DNA of 64,000 nucleotides from Caballeronia pedi (lineage in GTDB: Bacteria > Pseudomonadota > Gammaproteobacteria > Burkholderiales > Burkholderiaceae): the NCBI RefSeq assembly GCF_001544915.2, contig NZ_FCOE02000002.1, forward strand, positions 1-64,000, given 5' to 3'. Within the stretch, counting starts at the first letter, position 1; each line of letters starts with the position of its first letter. Positions 54,255-63,962 of this stretch are shown in pieces. The notes beneath the pieces are model-generated. The model did not search any database, had not been told where the DNA came from, and worked only from the letters and a program-made list of their open reading frames with translations. Both the position numbers and the translations under genes were made by a program.

Positions 54255-54650
54255 ATGTTCGCAGTGACCAAGGCGGGCGGCCAGTGCATGGCGATGCCCG
54301 ATGTGTGCAAGACGCCCGCGCCCCCCGCGCCGCCGATTCCGATTCCGTACCCGAACATCGGCATGCCGCCGATGGGCAATCCCGCGACCGTGAAAGTGCT
54401 GATCGGCGGGATGCCCGCGCTCACCAAGTCATCGGAGATTCCGCTGACATCGGGCGACGAGGCCGGCCTCGCGGGCGGCGTGGTGTCGGGCAAGAACATG
54501 GGCAAGGTCCAGTTCATGATGGGCAGCCTCACCGTCAAGCTCGAAGGCGCGCCCGCCGTGCGGCTCAGCGATCCGACCCAGCACAACGAGGGCAATATGG
54601 TCGGCGCGGTGCTGGCGCCGAGCCAGGCCATCGTGATGGTGATGAGCTGA
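54255..54650 (+). CDS. PAAR-like (DUF4150) spike tip protein
   Basis: A 131-residue PAAR-like protein: PDVCKTPAPPAPPIPIPYPN, then IGMPPMGNPATVKVLIGGMP and LTKSSEIPLTSGDEAGLAGG, the DUF4150 core. Such proteins cap the VgrG spike and sharpen it. It has no C-terminal extension, so it carries no fused toxin, and the effector must come from a separate gene. GGAG lies before ATG 54255, 8 bp after the DUF3540 stop. Confidence 0.9.
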   Translation: MFAVTKAGGQCMAMPDVCKTPAPPAPPIPIPYPNIGMPPMGNPATVKVLIGGMPALTKSSEIPLTSGDEAGLAGGVVSGKNMGKVQFMMGSLTVKLEGAPAVRLSDPTQHNEGNMVGAVLAPSQAIVMVMS

Positions 54651-54667
54651 AAAGAGGAACGATCGTC

Positions 54668-55447
54668 ATGAACAAAACTGTCTGGATCACCGCGTTCGAC
54701 AAGACCCGCGACGCGGCGCGCGTCAGCGCGTTGTCGCAACTGCTCAAACGTTACGGCCTCGCGACGCAAGGCCACTTCTGGGTCGATGAACCCGCGAAAC
54801 TCGCGTGGCGCGCCGGACTCGACGCGCTGAACGCGGCGCGTGCCGATCTCTGGCTGATTCTCGCCGACGACGCCGCGCTCGCGAAAGCGTCCGTGCGCTA
54901 CGGGCTGTCGGTGTTCGCCGCGAGTCTGCGCGAGGCGCGCGGCTCGGGCTTCCCGATGGTGCTGTCGGGCGCGGCGGGCGTCGAGAGCATGCCGGCGCTG
55001 CTCGGCAATGCCACCGTGCTGGTCGAGAATCATCCGTCGTGGCCGGCGAAGATCGTCGCGCGCGCGAATCTCGCGAAGGCGGGCGAGCCGCAGGATTATC
55101 GGTTCGAAGTGGTCGGCGAGGAACAGCTCGGCCAGTGGTTCGCGATCGGACCGCGCGCGGGCGAATGGCAGGGCGTCGTGCTCGGCGTGCATGGCGGCGG
55201 CGCGAAGATCGATTTCCAGGCGGTCGGCCCGCGCGGCAAGCTGCCGGAAAAAACCGTGCTGGAGTACGCGCAGGAAGGCCTGACGTTGCAGGTCGGCGAA
55301 CGCGAATTCAACGCGTGGGCGGTGCGCAACCGGCTCGGCCCGGACGACGCCTATTACGCGCGCGTGAAGGGATCGCCGGAATCGATCCTTTTCATGCCGT
55401 ACACCGACGACAGTGAAGCCAGCGCGACGATCCTGCCGCTGGTGTGA
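54668..55447 (+). CDS. unknown T6SS cargo-module protein with TIR-like N-terminal pattern
   Basis: A 259-residue protein. Residues 1-115 alternate strands and helices (VWITAF; SALSQLLKRYG; GHFWVD; LAWRAGLDALNAA; DLWLILAD; VRYGLSVFAASLREA; FPMVLSG) in the order of a flavodoxin/TIR-type fold, but I see no catalytic Glu at the usual TIR position. Residues about 120-259 are beta-rich (FEVVGEEQLGQWFAIGPRAG; KTVLEYAQEGLTLQVGEREF). No signal peptide. It is the last gene before tssJ and follows the PAAR-like gene by 17 bp, so it could be effector, immunity or assembly protein. The fold is an inference from pattern only. Confidence 0.6.
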   Translation: MNKTVWITAFDKTRDAARVSALSQLLKRYGLATQGHFWVDEPAKLAWRAGLDALNAARADLWLILADDAALAKASVRYGLSVFAASLREARGSGFPMVLSGAAGVESMPALLGNATVLVENHPSWPAKIVARANLAKAGEPQDYRFEVVGEEQLGQWFAIGPRAGEWQGVVLGVHGGGAKIDFQAVGPRGKLPEKTVLEYAQEGLTLQVGEREFNAWAVRNRLGPDDAYYARVKGSPESILFMPYTDDSEASATILPLV

Positions 55448-55581
55448 CGCGGCGCGCCGGCGCCGCAGATTTCGAATAGGGCCGGGAAAACACCTTTTTT
55501 CGCCGTATGAGCCTGCCGCAAAGTCCGGAGAATGTGCGGCAGGGGCAAAAGACTCGACGGCAACCGAATGGGGCACCGGCA

Positions 55582-56352
55582 ATGGCAGTAACGAACTACC
55601 GCGCCGCGCAGGGCGGCGAACATCGTGCACGCGGAGTGCGGCGGCTGCCGCTCGCGTGCGGCGCCTGGGCGCTCGCGCTCGTGCTTTCCGCGTGCGGCAG
55701 CGCGCCGCCGAAAGACCCGCTCGCCGACGTGACCTGGGGCTACGCGACCGATGCCGTGATCTTCGAGATCACCGCCGATCCGGGCCTGAACCAGTATGAC
55801 GGCCAGTCGCACACGCTGCTGCTCGGCATCTACGAGACCGGCGATGCGCAAGCCTTCCGCAATCTCGCCGCCGACCCGAACGCCCTCGCCGACACGATGG
55901 CCACGGGCAAGGTGCCGCAGACCTTCGCGCAGTTCTCGCGTTATGTGGTCGCGCCCGGCCAGCACTCTTATCTGATTCTCGATCGCGCGCAGAACACGCG
56001 CTCGATCGGTATGGTCGCGGGCTACGCGCAATTCGGCGTGGCCAACGCGGCGCGCCAGTTCGACGTGCCCGTCGTCACCAAGACCTCGGGCTTCATCTTC
56101 CGTACTCACACCAAGCTGCCCGGACCGCTCGTCGTGCGCCTCAACCTCGGCGCGCAGGGCATTCTCAACGCCGAAGTGCAGCCCGGCGGCCCGGATGCCG
56201 CGACGCTGCAGCGCGCGCAGCAACTCGAAGGCGGCGGCAAGGAAATCCGTCTGAGCGACAACGCAGCGAACCCGGCTGGCTCCGGCGCCACGACAGGCGC
56301 CGTCGGCGCGGCCAGTCCGCAGGACACGCCGTTGCGCAAGCTCGCCAACTAG
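55582..56352 (+). CDS. tssJ: T6SS outer-membrane lipoprotein
   Basis: A 256-residue TssJ (VasD/Lip). A signal sequence (ACGAWALALVLSAC) with lipobox Cys38 is followed by the TssJ beta-sandwich (WGYATDAVIFEITADPGLNQ, then HTLLLGIYETGDAQAFRNLA). It anchors the TssM-TssL membrane complex to the outer membrane. The long C-terminal tail (about 50 residues, Gly/Ala/Asn-rich) is unusual. An in-frame ATG at 55507 would add 25 residues; it has no ribosome site, so ATG 55582 is preferred. Confidence 0.9.
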   Translation: MAVTNYRAAQGGEHRARGVRRLPLACGAWALALVLSACGSAPPKDPLADVTWGYATDAVIFEITADPGLNQYDGQSHTLLLGIYETGDAQAFRNLAADPNALADTMATGKVPQTFAQFSRYVVAPGQHSYLILDRAQNTRSIGMVAGYAQFGVANAARQFDVPVVTKTSGFIFRTHTKLPGPLVVRLNLGAQGILNAEVQPGGPDAATLQRAQQLEGGGKEIRLSDNAANPAGSGATTGAVGAASPQDTPLRKLAN

Positions 56353-56370
56353 CACATCGACCGCCAAGGT

Positions 56371-57759
56371 ATGGAACACAACAAGGGCATCTACTGGTAT
56401 CAGGGCATGTTCATGCAGCCCCAGCACTTTCAGCTGGCGTCGCTGCACGAGCAGTTCCGCAACAAGCCTGTCGTCGAGACGGGTTTGCCGCATTTCTGGG
56501 GCGCGGGCGCGCTGGATATCGCCACGGGCGCGATCGCGAGCCAGACCATCGAAGTGCGCTCGGCGAAGCTGATCTTTCCGGATCGCACCTATGTCGAATA
56601 TCCGGGCAACGCGGTGCTCGCGCCGCGCTCGTTCGATGCGGCGTCGATCGGCGATGGCCGCGCGCTCACCGTCTATCTCGGCGTGCGCAAGTTCGCCGCC
56701 GAGGGCAACAACGTGTCGATGTGCGCATCGGCCGATGAAGCCGCCGCCGCGCAGACCCGCTACGCGAGCCTCGAAAACCCGGCCCAGGTGCCCGACCTGC
56801 ATTCGAACGGTCCCGCCGCGCCGGTGCATACGCTGCTGCACGTGCTGAAAGTGTTCTTCGAGGGCGAGGCCGCCAATCTCGGCCAGTACGATCTGATTCC
56901 GATCGCGCAGCTCACGCGCATCGGCGATACGGTGACGCTGTCGGAGCGCTTCATCGCGCCGGGCTACGCGCTGTCCGGGTCGGACACGCTGCTGCGCATC
57001 GTGCGCGAGATTCGCGACGATGTCGTCGGCCGCGCGCATCATCTGCAGGAATTCAAGAATCCGCGCGAGTTGCAGAAAGCCGAGTTCGATCCCGGCTACA
57101 TGATGCTGCTGCTCGCGATGCGTACCCTGTCGCGCGCCGCGCCCAATCTCGTGCATCTGACGCAGACGCCGACCGTGCATCCGTGGCATCTGTACGGCGA
57201 ATTGCGCAGTCTGGTCGGCGAACTGAGCGCGTTTTCCGAGCGCTTCGACATGCTCGGCGAGGCGCAGGACGGCACGCCGGGCCTGCCCGCCTACGATCAC
57301 ACCGACCTCTACAACTGCTTCTCGCGCGCGCAGGCGCTGATCGGCTTCCTGCTCGGCGAGATCGCGATCGGGCCGGAGCATCTTGCGGTGCTCGAGTATC
57401 GCGACGGCATGTTCGCGGGCGACTTGCCGCGCGCGTTCTTCGACCGCCGCAACCGCTTCTATCTCGTGCTGCGCACGGAGCAGGCGGCGGCGCAGGTCGT
57501 CGATGGCGCGCTCTACGACGCGCGTCTCGCCAATGCCGCCGATGTCACGCGCCTCGTCGCGCACGCGCTGCCGGGGCTGGAGCTGATTCATCTGCCGAAC
57601 GCGCCGCAAGGCATGCCGCGCCGCGCGTCGTCGAATTACTTCCGCATCGAGCAGGTGAGCGAACTGTGGGACGCCGTGGAGCGCGATGAGAATATCGCGC
57701 TGCAATGGCCCGACGCGCCGCAGGATCTGCGCGCGGAAATCGTCGTGCTGCGGAGATAG
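56371..57759 (+). CDS. tssK: T6SS baseplate-membrane connector
   Basis: A 462-residue TssK (VasE/ImpJ). The start NKGIYWYQGMFMQPQHFQ and the C-terminal LPNAPQGMPRRASSNYFRIE are strongly conserved. Trimers link the TssEFG wedges to the TssJLM complex. It lies 18 bp after tssJ and 1 bp before tssL. Confidence 0.96.
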   Translation: MEHNKGIYWYQGMFMQPQHFQLASLHEQFRNKPVVETGLPHFWGAGALDIATGAIASQTIEVRSAKLIFPDRTYVEYPGNAVLAPRSFDAASIGDGRALTVYLGVRKFAAEGNNVSMCASADEAAAAQTRYASLENPAQVPDLHSNGPAAPVHTLLHVLKVFFEGEAANLGQYDLIPIAQLTRIGDTVTLSERFIAPGYALSGSDTLLRIVREIRDDVVGRAHHLQEFKNPRELQKAEFDPGYMMLLLAMRTLSRAAPNLVHLTQTPTVHPWHLYGELRSLVGELSAFSERFDMLGEAQDGTPGLPAYDHTDLYNCFSRAQALIGFLLGEIAIGPEHLAVLEYRDGMFAGDLPRAFFDRRNRFYLVLRTEQAAAQVVDGALYDARLANAADVTRLVAHALPGLELIHLPNAPQGMPRRASSNYFRIEQVSELWDAVERDENIALQWPDAPQDLRAEIVVLRR

Positions 57760-57760
57760 C

Positions 57761-58450
57761 GTGACACTCGCCGATACCCTCATTCCCCTTTTCGCGCAGG
57801 TGCGCGCGTTCGCGGCATCGCCGATGGGCGACGCGGCGAGCCTGACCGCGCAACTCGACGGCGCGATCGCGACCGCGCGGATGCGCGCGCACGACGCGGG
57901 CTTTTCGCAGACCGACATCGACGAGGCGCTGTTCGCCTTCAACGCGTGGGCCGATGAACTGCTGCTCACCACGCGCTGGGACGGCGCGGGGCAATGGCAG
58001 CGTCATCTGCTGCAGCGCCGCTACTCGAATGTGAGCAATGCGGGCGTCGTGTTCTACGAGCGCCTCGCGCAGCTCACGCCCGCGCAACTGGCGGTGCGCG
58101 AAGTGTTCTATCTGTGTCTCGCGCTCGGCTTCGGCGGGCGCTATGCGTACGACCGCAACCAGAAGACGCTCACCGACATCCGCCGCACCAATCTCGCGAT
58201 GCTGCTGCCCGACGCCGACCAGCTCGGCGCGTCGGCGCGCGCGTTCCTGTTTCCGGACGGCTATCACGTCGCGGGCGATGCAGCCGCGGCGCGCGGCCCG
58301 GGCGTGCGCGCGCGTTTCGCCACGCGGCTCACGCGCGGCAAGCTCACGGCCATCCTGTTACCGCTGTTCCTGCTGGCGGCGCTGTACGGCGTGTATCACA
58401 CCGTCGTCGCGCAGTCCGTCGATACGCTTCTCACGCAGATACATCCATGA
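57761..58450 (+). CDS. tssL: T6SS inner-membrane protein, DotU family
   Basis: A 229-residue TssL. DEALFAFNAWADELLLTTRW and YYLCLALGFGGRYAYDRNQK-like FYLCLALGFGGRYAYDRNQK are DotU signatures; the single C-terminal membrane anchor is about residues 199-222 (LTAILLPLFLLAALYGVYHT). There is no fused peptidoglycan-binding (OmpA/SPOR) domain. The start is GTG 57761 with CGGAGA upstream. It overlaps tssM by 4 bp. Confidence 0.95.
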   Translation: MTLADTLIPLFAQVRAFAASPMGDAASLTAQLDGAIATARMRAHDAGFSQTDIDEALFAFNAWADELLLTTRWDGAGQWQRHLLQRRYSNVSNAGVVFYERLAQLTPAQLAVREVFYLCLALGFGGRYAYDRNQKTLTDIRRTNLAMLLPDADQLGASARAFLFPDGYHVAGDAAAARGPGVRARFATRLTRGKLTAILLPLFLLAALYGVYHTVVAQSVDTLLTQIHP

Positions 58451-61400
58451 AAACGCTGGGCATTGCATTGCTGTGGCTGTTGACGCTGATCGTCGTCGCG
58501 CTGGTCAGCTGGGGCATCGTCCTCTATTTCGGCTGGCCGCTGTGGGTCGCGCTGGCGATCTTCGTCGGCGTGTTCGCGGCGTACTTCTTCGTGACGTTCG
58601 CGCGCCGCATGATCGTGATGATGCGCTCGCGCAGCCGCCTCGCGGCGCAGAGCGCAGCCATTCACGTCGAAGCGCCGGCGGCGTCGCCGGAAACGCTCCT
58701 GCGGCGCAAGTGGAAAGCCGCCGTCGCGACGCTGCGCCAGTCGAATCTGCGCAGTCAGGGCGATCCGCTCTACGCGCTGCCGTGGTTCATGGTCGTGGGG
58801 CAATCGGGCACCGGCAAGACCACGGCGCTCACGCGCGCGCGGCTTTCGTCGCCGATCCAGAAGATCAGTCAGCAGGCGAACATCGGGCAGACCGCCAACT
58901 GCGACTGGTGGTATTTCGACCGCGCCGTGGTGATCGATTGCGCGGGCCGCTACGTACAGGCGGAGGACGTCGAACAGGATCGTCGCGAATGGGAGCTCGG
59001 ACTCGATCTGCTCGGCCGTTATCGTCCGCGCGAGGGCCTCGACGGGCTCGTGCTCGCGGTCAGCGCGGACCGGCTCATGCATCCCGACGCCGATACCTTC
59101 GCCGATGAAGGGCGCATCGTGCGGGCGCGCATCGAGCAGTTGATCCGCATGTTCGGCAAGCGCTTTCCGGTGTATGTGCTGGTCACCAAGTGCGACCGTC
59201 TGTACGGCTTCGAGGAGTGGGCGAAGACGCTGCCCGCCGACGCGCTCAGTCAGGCGATGGGCTATCTCGCCGACGAGAGCGAAGCGGATGTTTCGGGCGA
59301 AACCGCGTTCGTCGCGCGCGCGTTCGATTCGATCGGCGCGCGCTTGCAGGCGCTGCGTCTCGCGATCGTCTCGCGCGAGGCGCAGCCCTCGCCTGCATTG
59401 CTGATGTTCCCGAACGAGCTGGAGCAGTTGCGCGCCGGCCTCGGGATGTTCCTCGGCACCTGCCTCGCCGACAGCCCGTATCTCGAACGGCCGCTGTTGC
59501 GCGGCATCTTCTTCAGCAGCGGCCAGCAGGAAGGCGGCGCGATGTCCGCGCTGATGGGTTCGGTGCTGCCCGCTTCGCCGCCGCATGCGAGCGACACGGC
59601 GGGCGTGTTCCTGCACGACTTCTTCGGCCGTATCCTGCCGCAGGACCGCAACGCCGCGAAGCCGGCCATGCTCGTGCATCACTGGAAGCGCGTCACGCAG
59701 AGCGTTGGCGTCATCGCGTGGGTGCTGCTCGTCGCGATGTTCGGCATTCTGCTGTCGGTGTCCTTCGCCGGCAACAAACAGACGCTCGCGCTGGTGCAGA
59801 GCGCGCGGCCGGACAAGGTCGCGCTGAACGGCAACCTGTTCCACGACGCCGCCGCGCTCACGTATTCCAACGACGTGCTGACGCAGGTCGCGCAGAACGA
59901 CCGGCGCTGGATGTCGGGGCTGCTCGGCAACGGCGCGGGGCTCGCGTCGCTCGAAGAGCGTCTGCATGACGTATTCGTGCAGCAATACCGGCAGGCGATC
60001 CAGCCCGCCGCGGACCAGAGCCAGCAGACGGCGCTCGCGGCGTCGGTGGGGCAGGCGGGGGCGCCGGTCGAGCAGGCGGGACAATTGCTGAATCTCGCGC
60101 GCTCGATTGCGTTGTTGCGGGCGCGCATCGGCGGCGCGGACCGCGCGACGCTCGAAGCGATGCCGCAGCCGGTCGCGACCTCGCTCTATCCGGCGCAGCT
60201 CAACGCGCAAATGAATCCGCTCACGGTTTCGTATCTCGTCTGGTCGCCGAAAGACGCCGGTTATCTGCAGGAACGCCTGAAGAACCAGCGCACGCTGCTC
60301 GATCAGGCCGTCGCCGCCGATCCGCAGTTGACCTGGCTCGTCGGCCTCGTGCCGGACGGCGGCGAACTGGCGCCGGTGCGCGCGTCCGACTTCTGGGGCG
60401 GCAACGCGCAACCCGCGAACGCAATGGCCGATGCCGGCATGCGTTCGGCCAAAGGCAGCGTGATCGGGGCGAGCGTCGCCAGCACGCCCGATGCGACGGT
60501 TCCGGCGGTCTATACCGTCGCGGGCCGGCAGGCGCTCGACGCACTCGCGAAGCAGATTCGCGCGGCCGTCAGCAACCCTGAGCAATTCGACCGGCAGCGT
60601 GCGTCCTTCGAGGACTGGTATCGCACCCGGCGCGTGCTGGCATGGCAAAACTTCGTCGAGGCTTTCACGAACGGCGCCGCGCCGTACTCCGGCGAAGCAG
60701 GCTGGCGTTCCGCGCTCGGCATCGTCAGCGGGCCGGCGAGTCCGTATTTCCGCCTGATCGCGCGGATCAACGAAGAGTTCGACGGTGAACGCGCCGATGC
60801 GCCGCTGCCCGGCTGGATCGTCCTCGCGCGGCAGTTTCAGCAGGTGCGCGAACAGGCGACGCGCGTCGGCGCGGCGAATCAGGCCGTCAAGGTGGCGGGC
60901 GCGATCAACGCGGTGGGCGCGACGGCGCTCAAGGACGTGCTCTCCGGCGCGCCGCAACGCGGCGGCCAGGCGGTGACCAACAATCTAGGCGCGGTCGATG
61001 CGCTGACGCTCTATCTCGCCGGATTGAACAAGCTCGCCATCGACAGCGGCGCGGGCAGCGGCAAGAACTATCAGCTTGCCGCGGACTTCGCGCAGTTCGC
61101 GACGAGCGCGCAGCCGCAGCCTTCGGAGATGATGAGCGCGCTGCAGCCGCTCACGCAGTTGCGCACGCTGATCGGCACCGGCGACGGCTCGGACATGCTG
61201 ACATGGCGTCTGATTCGCGGCCCGTTCGATTTCCTCGCGGCGTATATCGAGCAGCAGGCTTCGTGCGAATTGCAGCGCGGCTGGGAATCGGGTGTGGTGT
61301 ATCCGTTGCAGGGCGCGACCGACAAGAGCGCCGCGATCGATCAGCTGTTCGGCGCGAAGGGCGCGGTCTGGGCCTTCGCCGATGGCGCGGCCAAGCCGTT

Positions 61401-62307
61401 CCTCACGCGCAATGCGAGCCGCTATGAGATCGTCGAGACGCAGGGTTTCAGCGTGCCGTTCACGTCGACGTTCGTGCCCACGCTCAACGGCGCGTTCGGG
61501 CGCCAGCTCGCGCAGCAGCAATCGGCTGCGCGCAGCGCGGCGGACAAGCAGGCGCAGCAGCTTCAGGCGCAGAAGGCGCAACTGGACGCGCAGCAGGCGC
61601 TCGATCAGCTCGACCGCACGCTCGCGACGGCCAAGCAGCAGGCCGATGCGGCCCGCGCGCTGACGGTGCCGCTCACGCTCACCGCGCAGCCGACCAATGT
61701 CAATGCCGACGCGCAGGCGAAACCCTACGCGACGATTCTCACCGTACAGTGCGCGGCGGGCATGCAGACGCTGAACAACTACAACTTCCCGGTCAGCACG
61801 AGCTTTGCGTGGACGGCGGGACAGTGCGGCGATACGCGCTTGCAGATCAAGATCGGCAATCTGACCTTGAACCGCAATTACGCGGGGCCGTTGGGCGTCG
61901 CCGCGTTCCTGAAGGATTTCGCGGATGGCCAGCGCCAGTTCACGCCTGCCGATTTCCCGGCGAGCGAGAGCGCGCTGAAGGCGCTCAACGTGCAGACGCT
62001 GACGGTGAGTTTCGCGGTGACGGGCGGCGATCAGGTGACCGACGCCGCGCATCGGATCGAGGTCTACGAGACGCTGCAGAAGACCACCGCGCAACAGAAG
62101 CAGCAGATTCAGGATGCGCAGGCGCAGCGCCAGCAGATGAATATCGTCGATCAGCTCGCGGTGATGAGTCCCGGCATGCCGCCGCTGCCGGCCATCGTGC
62201 CGACGGTGGCGGGCAATCCGGTCACGCTGGCGGAGCTTGGTTTGCCGGCGACGATCGGCGCGTGCTGGCGCGGTCAGACGCCGGCGATGATGATGACGGG
62301 GCTTTGA
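58447..62307 (+). CDS. tssM: T6SS inner-membrane protein, IcmF family
   Basis: A 1286-residue TssM. Two N-terminal membrane helices (about 5-25 and 30-50), a cytoplasmic NTPase-like domain with intact Walker A GQSGTGKT (118-125), a third helix (about 418-440, VGVIAWVLLVAMFGILLSVS), then a long periplasmic part with a Gln/Ala-rich coiled coil (about 1020-1080) and a C-terminal beta domain that contacts TssJ. The ATG overlaps the tssL stop (ATGA). It is convergent with tssA, 22 bp away. Confidence 0.96.
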   Translation: MKTLGIALLWLLTLIVVALVSWGIVLYFGWPLWVALAIFVGVFAAYFFVTFARRMIVMMRSRSRLAAQSAAIHVEAPAASPETLLRRKWKAAVATLRQSNLRSQGDPLYALPWFMVVGQSGTGKTTALTRARLSSPIQKISQQANIGQTANCDWWYFDRAVVIDCAGRYVQAEDVEQDRREWELGLDLLGRYRPREGLDGLVLAVSADRLMHPDADTFADEGRIVRARIEQLIRMFGKRFPVYVLVTKCDRLYGFEEWAKTLPADALSQAMGYLADESEADVSGETAFVARAFDSIGARLQALRLAIVSREAQPSPALLMFPNELEQLRAGLGMFLGTCLADSPYLERPLLRGIFFSSGQQEGGAMSALMGSVLPASPPHASDTAGVFLHDFFGRILPQDRNAAKPAMLVHHWKRVTQSVGVIAWVLLVAMFGILLSVSFAGNKQTLALVQSARPDKVALNGNLFHDAAALTYSNDVLTQVAQNDRRWMSGLLGNGAGLASLEERLHDVFVQQYRQAIQPAADQSQQTALAASVGQAGAPVEQAGQLLNLARSIALLRARIGGADRATLEAMPQPVATSLYPAQLNAQMNPLTVSYLVWSPKDAGYLQERLKNQRTLLDQAVAADPQLTWLVGLVPDGGELAPVRASDFWGGNAQPANAMADAGMRSAKGSVIGASVASTPDATVPAVYTVAGRQALDALAKQIRAAVSNPEQFDRQRASFEDWYRTRRVLAWQNFVEAFTNGAAPYSGEAGWRSALGIVSGPASPYFRLIARINEEFDGERADAPLPGWIVLARQFQQVREQATRVGAANQAVKVAGAINAVGATALKDVLSGAPQRGGQAVTNNLGAVDALTLYLAGLNKLAIDSGAGSGKNYQLAADFAQFATSAQPQPSEMMSALQPLTQLRTLIGTGDGSDMLTWRLIRGPFDFLAAYIEQQASCELQRGWESGVVYPLQGATDKSAAIDQLFGAKGAVWAFADGAAKPFLTRNASRYEIVETQGFSVPFTSTFVPTLNGAFGRQLAQQQSAARSAADKQAQQLQAQKAQLDAQQALDQLDRTLATAKQQADAARALTVPLTLTAQPTNVNADAQAKPYATILTVQCAAGMQTLNNYNFPVSTSFAWTAGQCGDTRLQIKIGNLTLNRNYAGPLGVAAFLKDFADGQRQFTPADFPASESALKALNVQTLTVSFAVTGGDQVTDAAHRIEVYETLQKTTAQQKQQIQDAQAQRQQMNIVDQLAVMSPGMPPLPAIVPTVAGNPVTLAELGLPATIGACWRGQTPAMMMTGL

Positions 62308-62329
62308 GGGCGGCGCGCCCTCGGCCCCA

Positions 62330-63925
62330 TCACGTAATCAATCGCACCGCGATCCCCACGTCCAGCGGCGCGATGCGCGCGAGCAGCGCCGCCGTCTCCG
62401 CTTCGTTCTGGTCGTTGCGGCTCAAAATCGCGTAGGCGGCGCGCAGCGCGTCGGCGGTGAGTGCCGGGTCCCACGACGCCACGCCGTAGCGGTCGACTTC
62501 CTCCACCAGCGCGCGCGCGAAGGCATCGAGCCGCGCGCCCGGTCGATGCTCCAGCAACAAATCGCACAGCGCAGTGCGCAGCCGCAGGCGCGCGCCGACG
62601 GCGGCGGTCTTGTCGATCGCGTCCTGCAGCCATTGCGCGGCGGCGCGCAGATCGTTGTCCGCGGCAAGCGCCCGCGCCCGCGAGAGCACCGCGACGAGCG
62701 GGTCCGGCGCGGCCGCCGCGCCCGCATCGCCGCCCGAAGACGCGAGCGAGCCCAGCCATTGCACCGTATCGGCGTTCGCGAACGGCACGCCATTGGCGAA
62801 TTTGAGACGCTCGATGCCTTCCATCCGCGCAACGAACGTCGCGGTCTCGCCGCAGACTTCGCGACGCGCGGCGCCCCACGTATCGCCGAGCTGGGCGAGC
62901 GCGGTCGCGGCGGCGTAGTTCAGATCGAGCCAGAACGGATACGTCAGCACCTGCGTTTCCGCAAAGCCGACGATATCCCCATGCGCCGCGCGCGATTGCA
63001 GATTGCGCAACGCATCCTGCAACGGCGCAATCGGGCCGGGCAGTTGCGTGTCCGAGCCTTGCGCGTTCGGCGCGCGCTCGATGCCGGCCCATACGCCGAT
63101 GCGCCGCAGCCGGAAGCCGAGCGCGCTCGATGGTTCGTTCTGCGCGTACCAGGTGCCGATGGCGGCGAGCCGGTCGAGCGCTTCGTCGGTGGCGTGGCTG
63201 GCGCCGTCGGATGAATCGACGGCGAGGGGGGCGAGCGGGTCGGCTTGTATCGCGGGCGCTGCAATGGGCGCTGCGACGGGCGCGGGCCGGGGCGCTGGAG
63301 CCGGAGCCGCGGCGGGCGCAGCGACAGGCTCGTTTTCCACGACAGCTTCGGCCACAGCGACAGGCTCAGGCTCCGGTTCGGCAACCTGCACCGTGCCGAG
63401 CAGCGCGCGCAACGGCTGCATCGACGGCGCTTCGTCGTCCTTTTCCGCGAGCACGCGATCGATCCCGGCCAGCGACGCGCGCAGGCCCTCGACGAGCGCC
63501 GCATCCTGCGGCGGCCAGCTCGACCAGTCGTGCTCGTCGCCGTGCGCGCGAACGCGATCGATCAGCCATTGAATCGCGTTGCGCCGCGCCCGCAGCCGCG
63601 CGACCGGCGGATAAAGCCCTTCCCAGTGCGTCGCGAGCAGCCCTTCGAGCGCCTGCGCGCCGTCGCTCAGACCGGCGAGTCCGCGCGTGATCAAGAGCGC
63701 GCCCGTCAAATAGCTCGCGACGAGAATGTCCTTGCCCTTGCCGGCGAGCAGCGCCGACGACAGCTTCACCACCTGTTCCCAGTCCGGCGAACCGCTCGCG
63801 GCCGGATTGGTCAGCTTCGCGATTTCGTTTTGCAGCAGCTCGAAGTCGGGATCGTCGCGCACGTCGACGCCGCAAGGCTGCGCCTCGCTGATGGGTTGCG
63901 TACCAAGGCTCTTGAAATCGGTCAC
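62330..63925 (-). CDS. tssA: T6SS assembly cap protein TssA
   Basis: A 531-residue TssA with the N-terminal ImpA_N domain (VDVRDDPDFELLQNEIAKLT, ALLAGKGKDILVASYLTGAL, HWEGLYPPVARLRARRNAIQ), a Pro/Ala-rich linker (about 180-230) and a VasJ-like C-terminal part (about 245-531). It primes and caps the growing sheath. It is the only core gene on -. The start is GTG 63925, without a clear ribosome site; an unidentified - strand gene ends 37 bp upstream, so it may be read from that gene's promoter. Confidence 0.92.
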   Translation of the reverse strand: MTDFKSLGTQPISEAQPCGVDVRDDPDFELLQNEIAKLTNPAASGSPDWEQVVKLSSALLAGKGKDILVASYLTGALLITRGLAGLSDGAQALEGLLATHWEGLYPPVARLRARRNAIQWLIDRVRAHGDEHDWSSWPPQDAALVEGLRASLAGIDRVLAEKDDEAPSMQPLRALLGTVQVAEPEPEPVAVAEAVVENEPVAAPAAAPAPAPRPAPVAAPIAAPAIQADPLAPLAVDSSDGASHATDEALDRLAAIGTWYAQNEPSSALGFRLRRIGVWAGIERAPNAQGSDTQLPGPIAPLQDALRNLQSRAAHGDIVGFAETQVLTYPFWLDLNYAAATALAQLGDTWGAARREVCGETATFVARMEGIERLKFANGVPFANADTVQWLGSLASSGGDAGAAAAPDPLVAVLSRARALAADNDLRAAAQWLQDAIDKTAAVGARLRLRTALCDLLLEHRPGARLDAFARALVEEVDRYGVASWDPALTADALRAAYAILSRNDQNEAETAALLARIAPLDVGIAVRLIT

Positions 63926-63962
63926 GGGGTTCTTTGCTTGCTGTGAGAGGAAAGGGACCCGC

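Noticed and set aside
55354..57972. Long open frame on - (872 codons) opposite tssJ and tssK
   Set aside because: Arg/His-rich composition with no domains; it mirrors GC-rich third positions of the strongly supported + genes.
57994..58446. In-frame N-terminal extension of tssM by 151 codons
   Set aside because: The extra residues are Arg/Ala-rich, overlap tssL completely, and the conserved TssM start with its first membrane helix begins at 58447 in an ATGA overlap.
58396..60957. Long open frame on - (853 codons) opposite tssM
   Set aside because: Antisense shadow of tssM, Arg-rich and without recognisable motifs.
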